Assembly: GCA_028287225.1 (NCBI GenBank)
Contig: JAQBPZ010000375.1
Location: 1 to 16,471 of the forward strand
Reading direction: 5' to 3'
DNA: 16,471 nt
From: Gemmatimonadota bacterium
GTDB taxonomy: Bacteria > Gemmatimonadota > Gemmatimonadetes > Gemmatimonadales > Gemmatimonadaceae
Shown here one piece after another: positions 16,407-16,471 of the stretch. The position numbers and the translations under genes are program-made. How positions within the stretch are numbered: the first letter of the stretch is position 1; every line of letters starts with the position of its first letter. The notes beneath the pieces are model-generated. The model did not search any database and was not told the DNA's origin. It saw only the letters and a list, made by a program, of their open reading frames with translations.

Positions 16407-16471
16407 ACTCAGTGCTCGTTGCCGTTCCCAGCACCGGCTGCCCCTTCACGAACTCCGCGGCCACGCCGGGG
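16405..16471 (-). CDS. C-terminal fragment of an unidentified protein (cut by window edge)
   Basis: A minus-strand frame enters at the right edge and reads 21 residues ending GQPVLGTATSTE before TAA at 16407-16405. The frame is open and looks like ordinary protein sequence (AAEFVKGQPVL). It ends exactly at the heptamer array, as its convergent neighbour does on the other side. The stop codon is made by the repeat. Too short to assign a family; it may also be a chance frame. Confidence 0.5.
   Translation of the reverse strand, partial: PGVAAEFVKGQPVLGTATSTE

Overview
This is a GC-rich bacterial window with about thirteen densely packed complete genes plus one cut at the right edge. Base composition, the frequent lack of clear Shine-Dalgarno sequences, a small lipoprotein with a C-S-D-S-T-G-P mature N-terminus, and intergenic heptamer arrays built on GCGGTGA or CGAGTAA all suggest a member of the Gemmatimonadota. 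That assignment is inference from recalled genomes; there is no rRNA or other phylogenetic marker here.

Layout. 112-1227 (-) is a PLP-dependent trans-sulfuration-type enzyme, divergent from a secreted M28 metallopeptidase at 1389-3077 (+). A palindromic heptamer element (3084-3250) separates the peptidase from an NAD-dependent epimerase-like two-domain protein (3313-4833, +). A second, related element (4817-4930) lies where that gene converges with a leftward run of five genes. In transcription order the run is a MOFRL-type glycerate 2-kinase (9546-8248), N-carbamoylputrescine amidase (8194-7256), agmatine deiminase (6983-5919), an OsmC-family protein with a His-rich tail (5846-5394) and a DCC-family thiol oxidoreductase-like protein (5397-4921). 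The two agmatine enzymes together convert agmatine to putrescine, with a 195-bp palindromic structure between them. A terminator-like hairpin separates agmatine deiminase from the OsmC/DCC pair, whose coding regions overlap by 4 nt.

The middle (9858-11774, +) holds three small envelope genes: a glycine-zipper lipoprotein, a DUF1003 membrane protein and a small lipoprotein. They are punctuated by strong hairpins. Aconitase A (14652-11860, -) follows, then an M20-family deacetylase/peptidase (15134-16174, +). These last two are divergent and separated by a ~311-bp element with ~95-bp inverted arms.

The least explained content is intergenic. Two heptamer elements (3084-3250, 4817-4930) share a 38-nt core in opposite orientation. 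A third composite element (16160-16406) has different heptamers but a related core. In all three, reading inward from either side meets a 7-nt repeat carrying a stop codon, which gives stops in all frames. Four of the five gene ends that abut these elements take their own stop codon from the repeat. No CRISPR array, transposase, integrase, tRNA or rRNA was seen.
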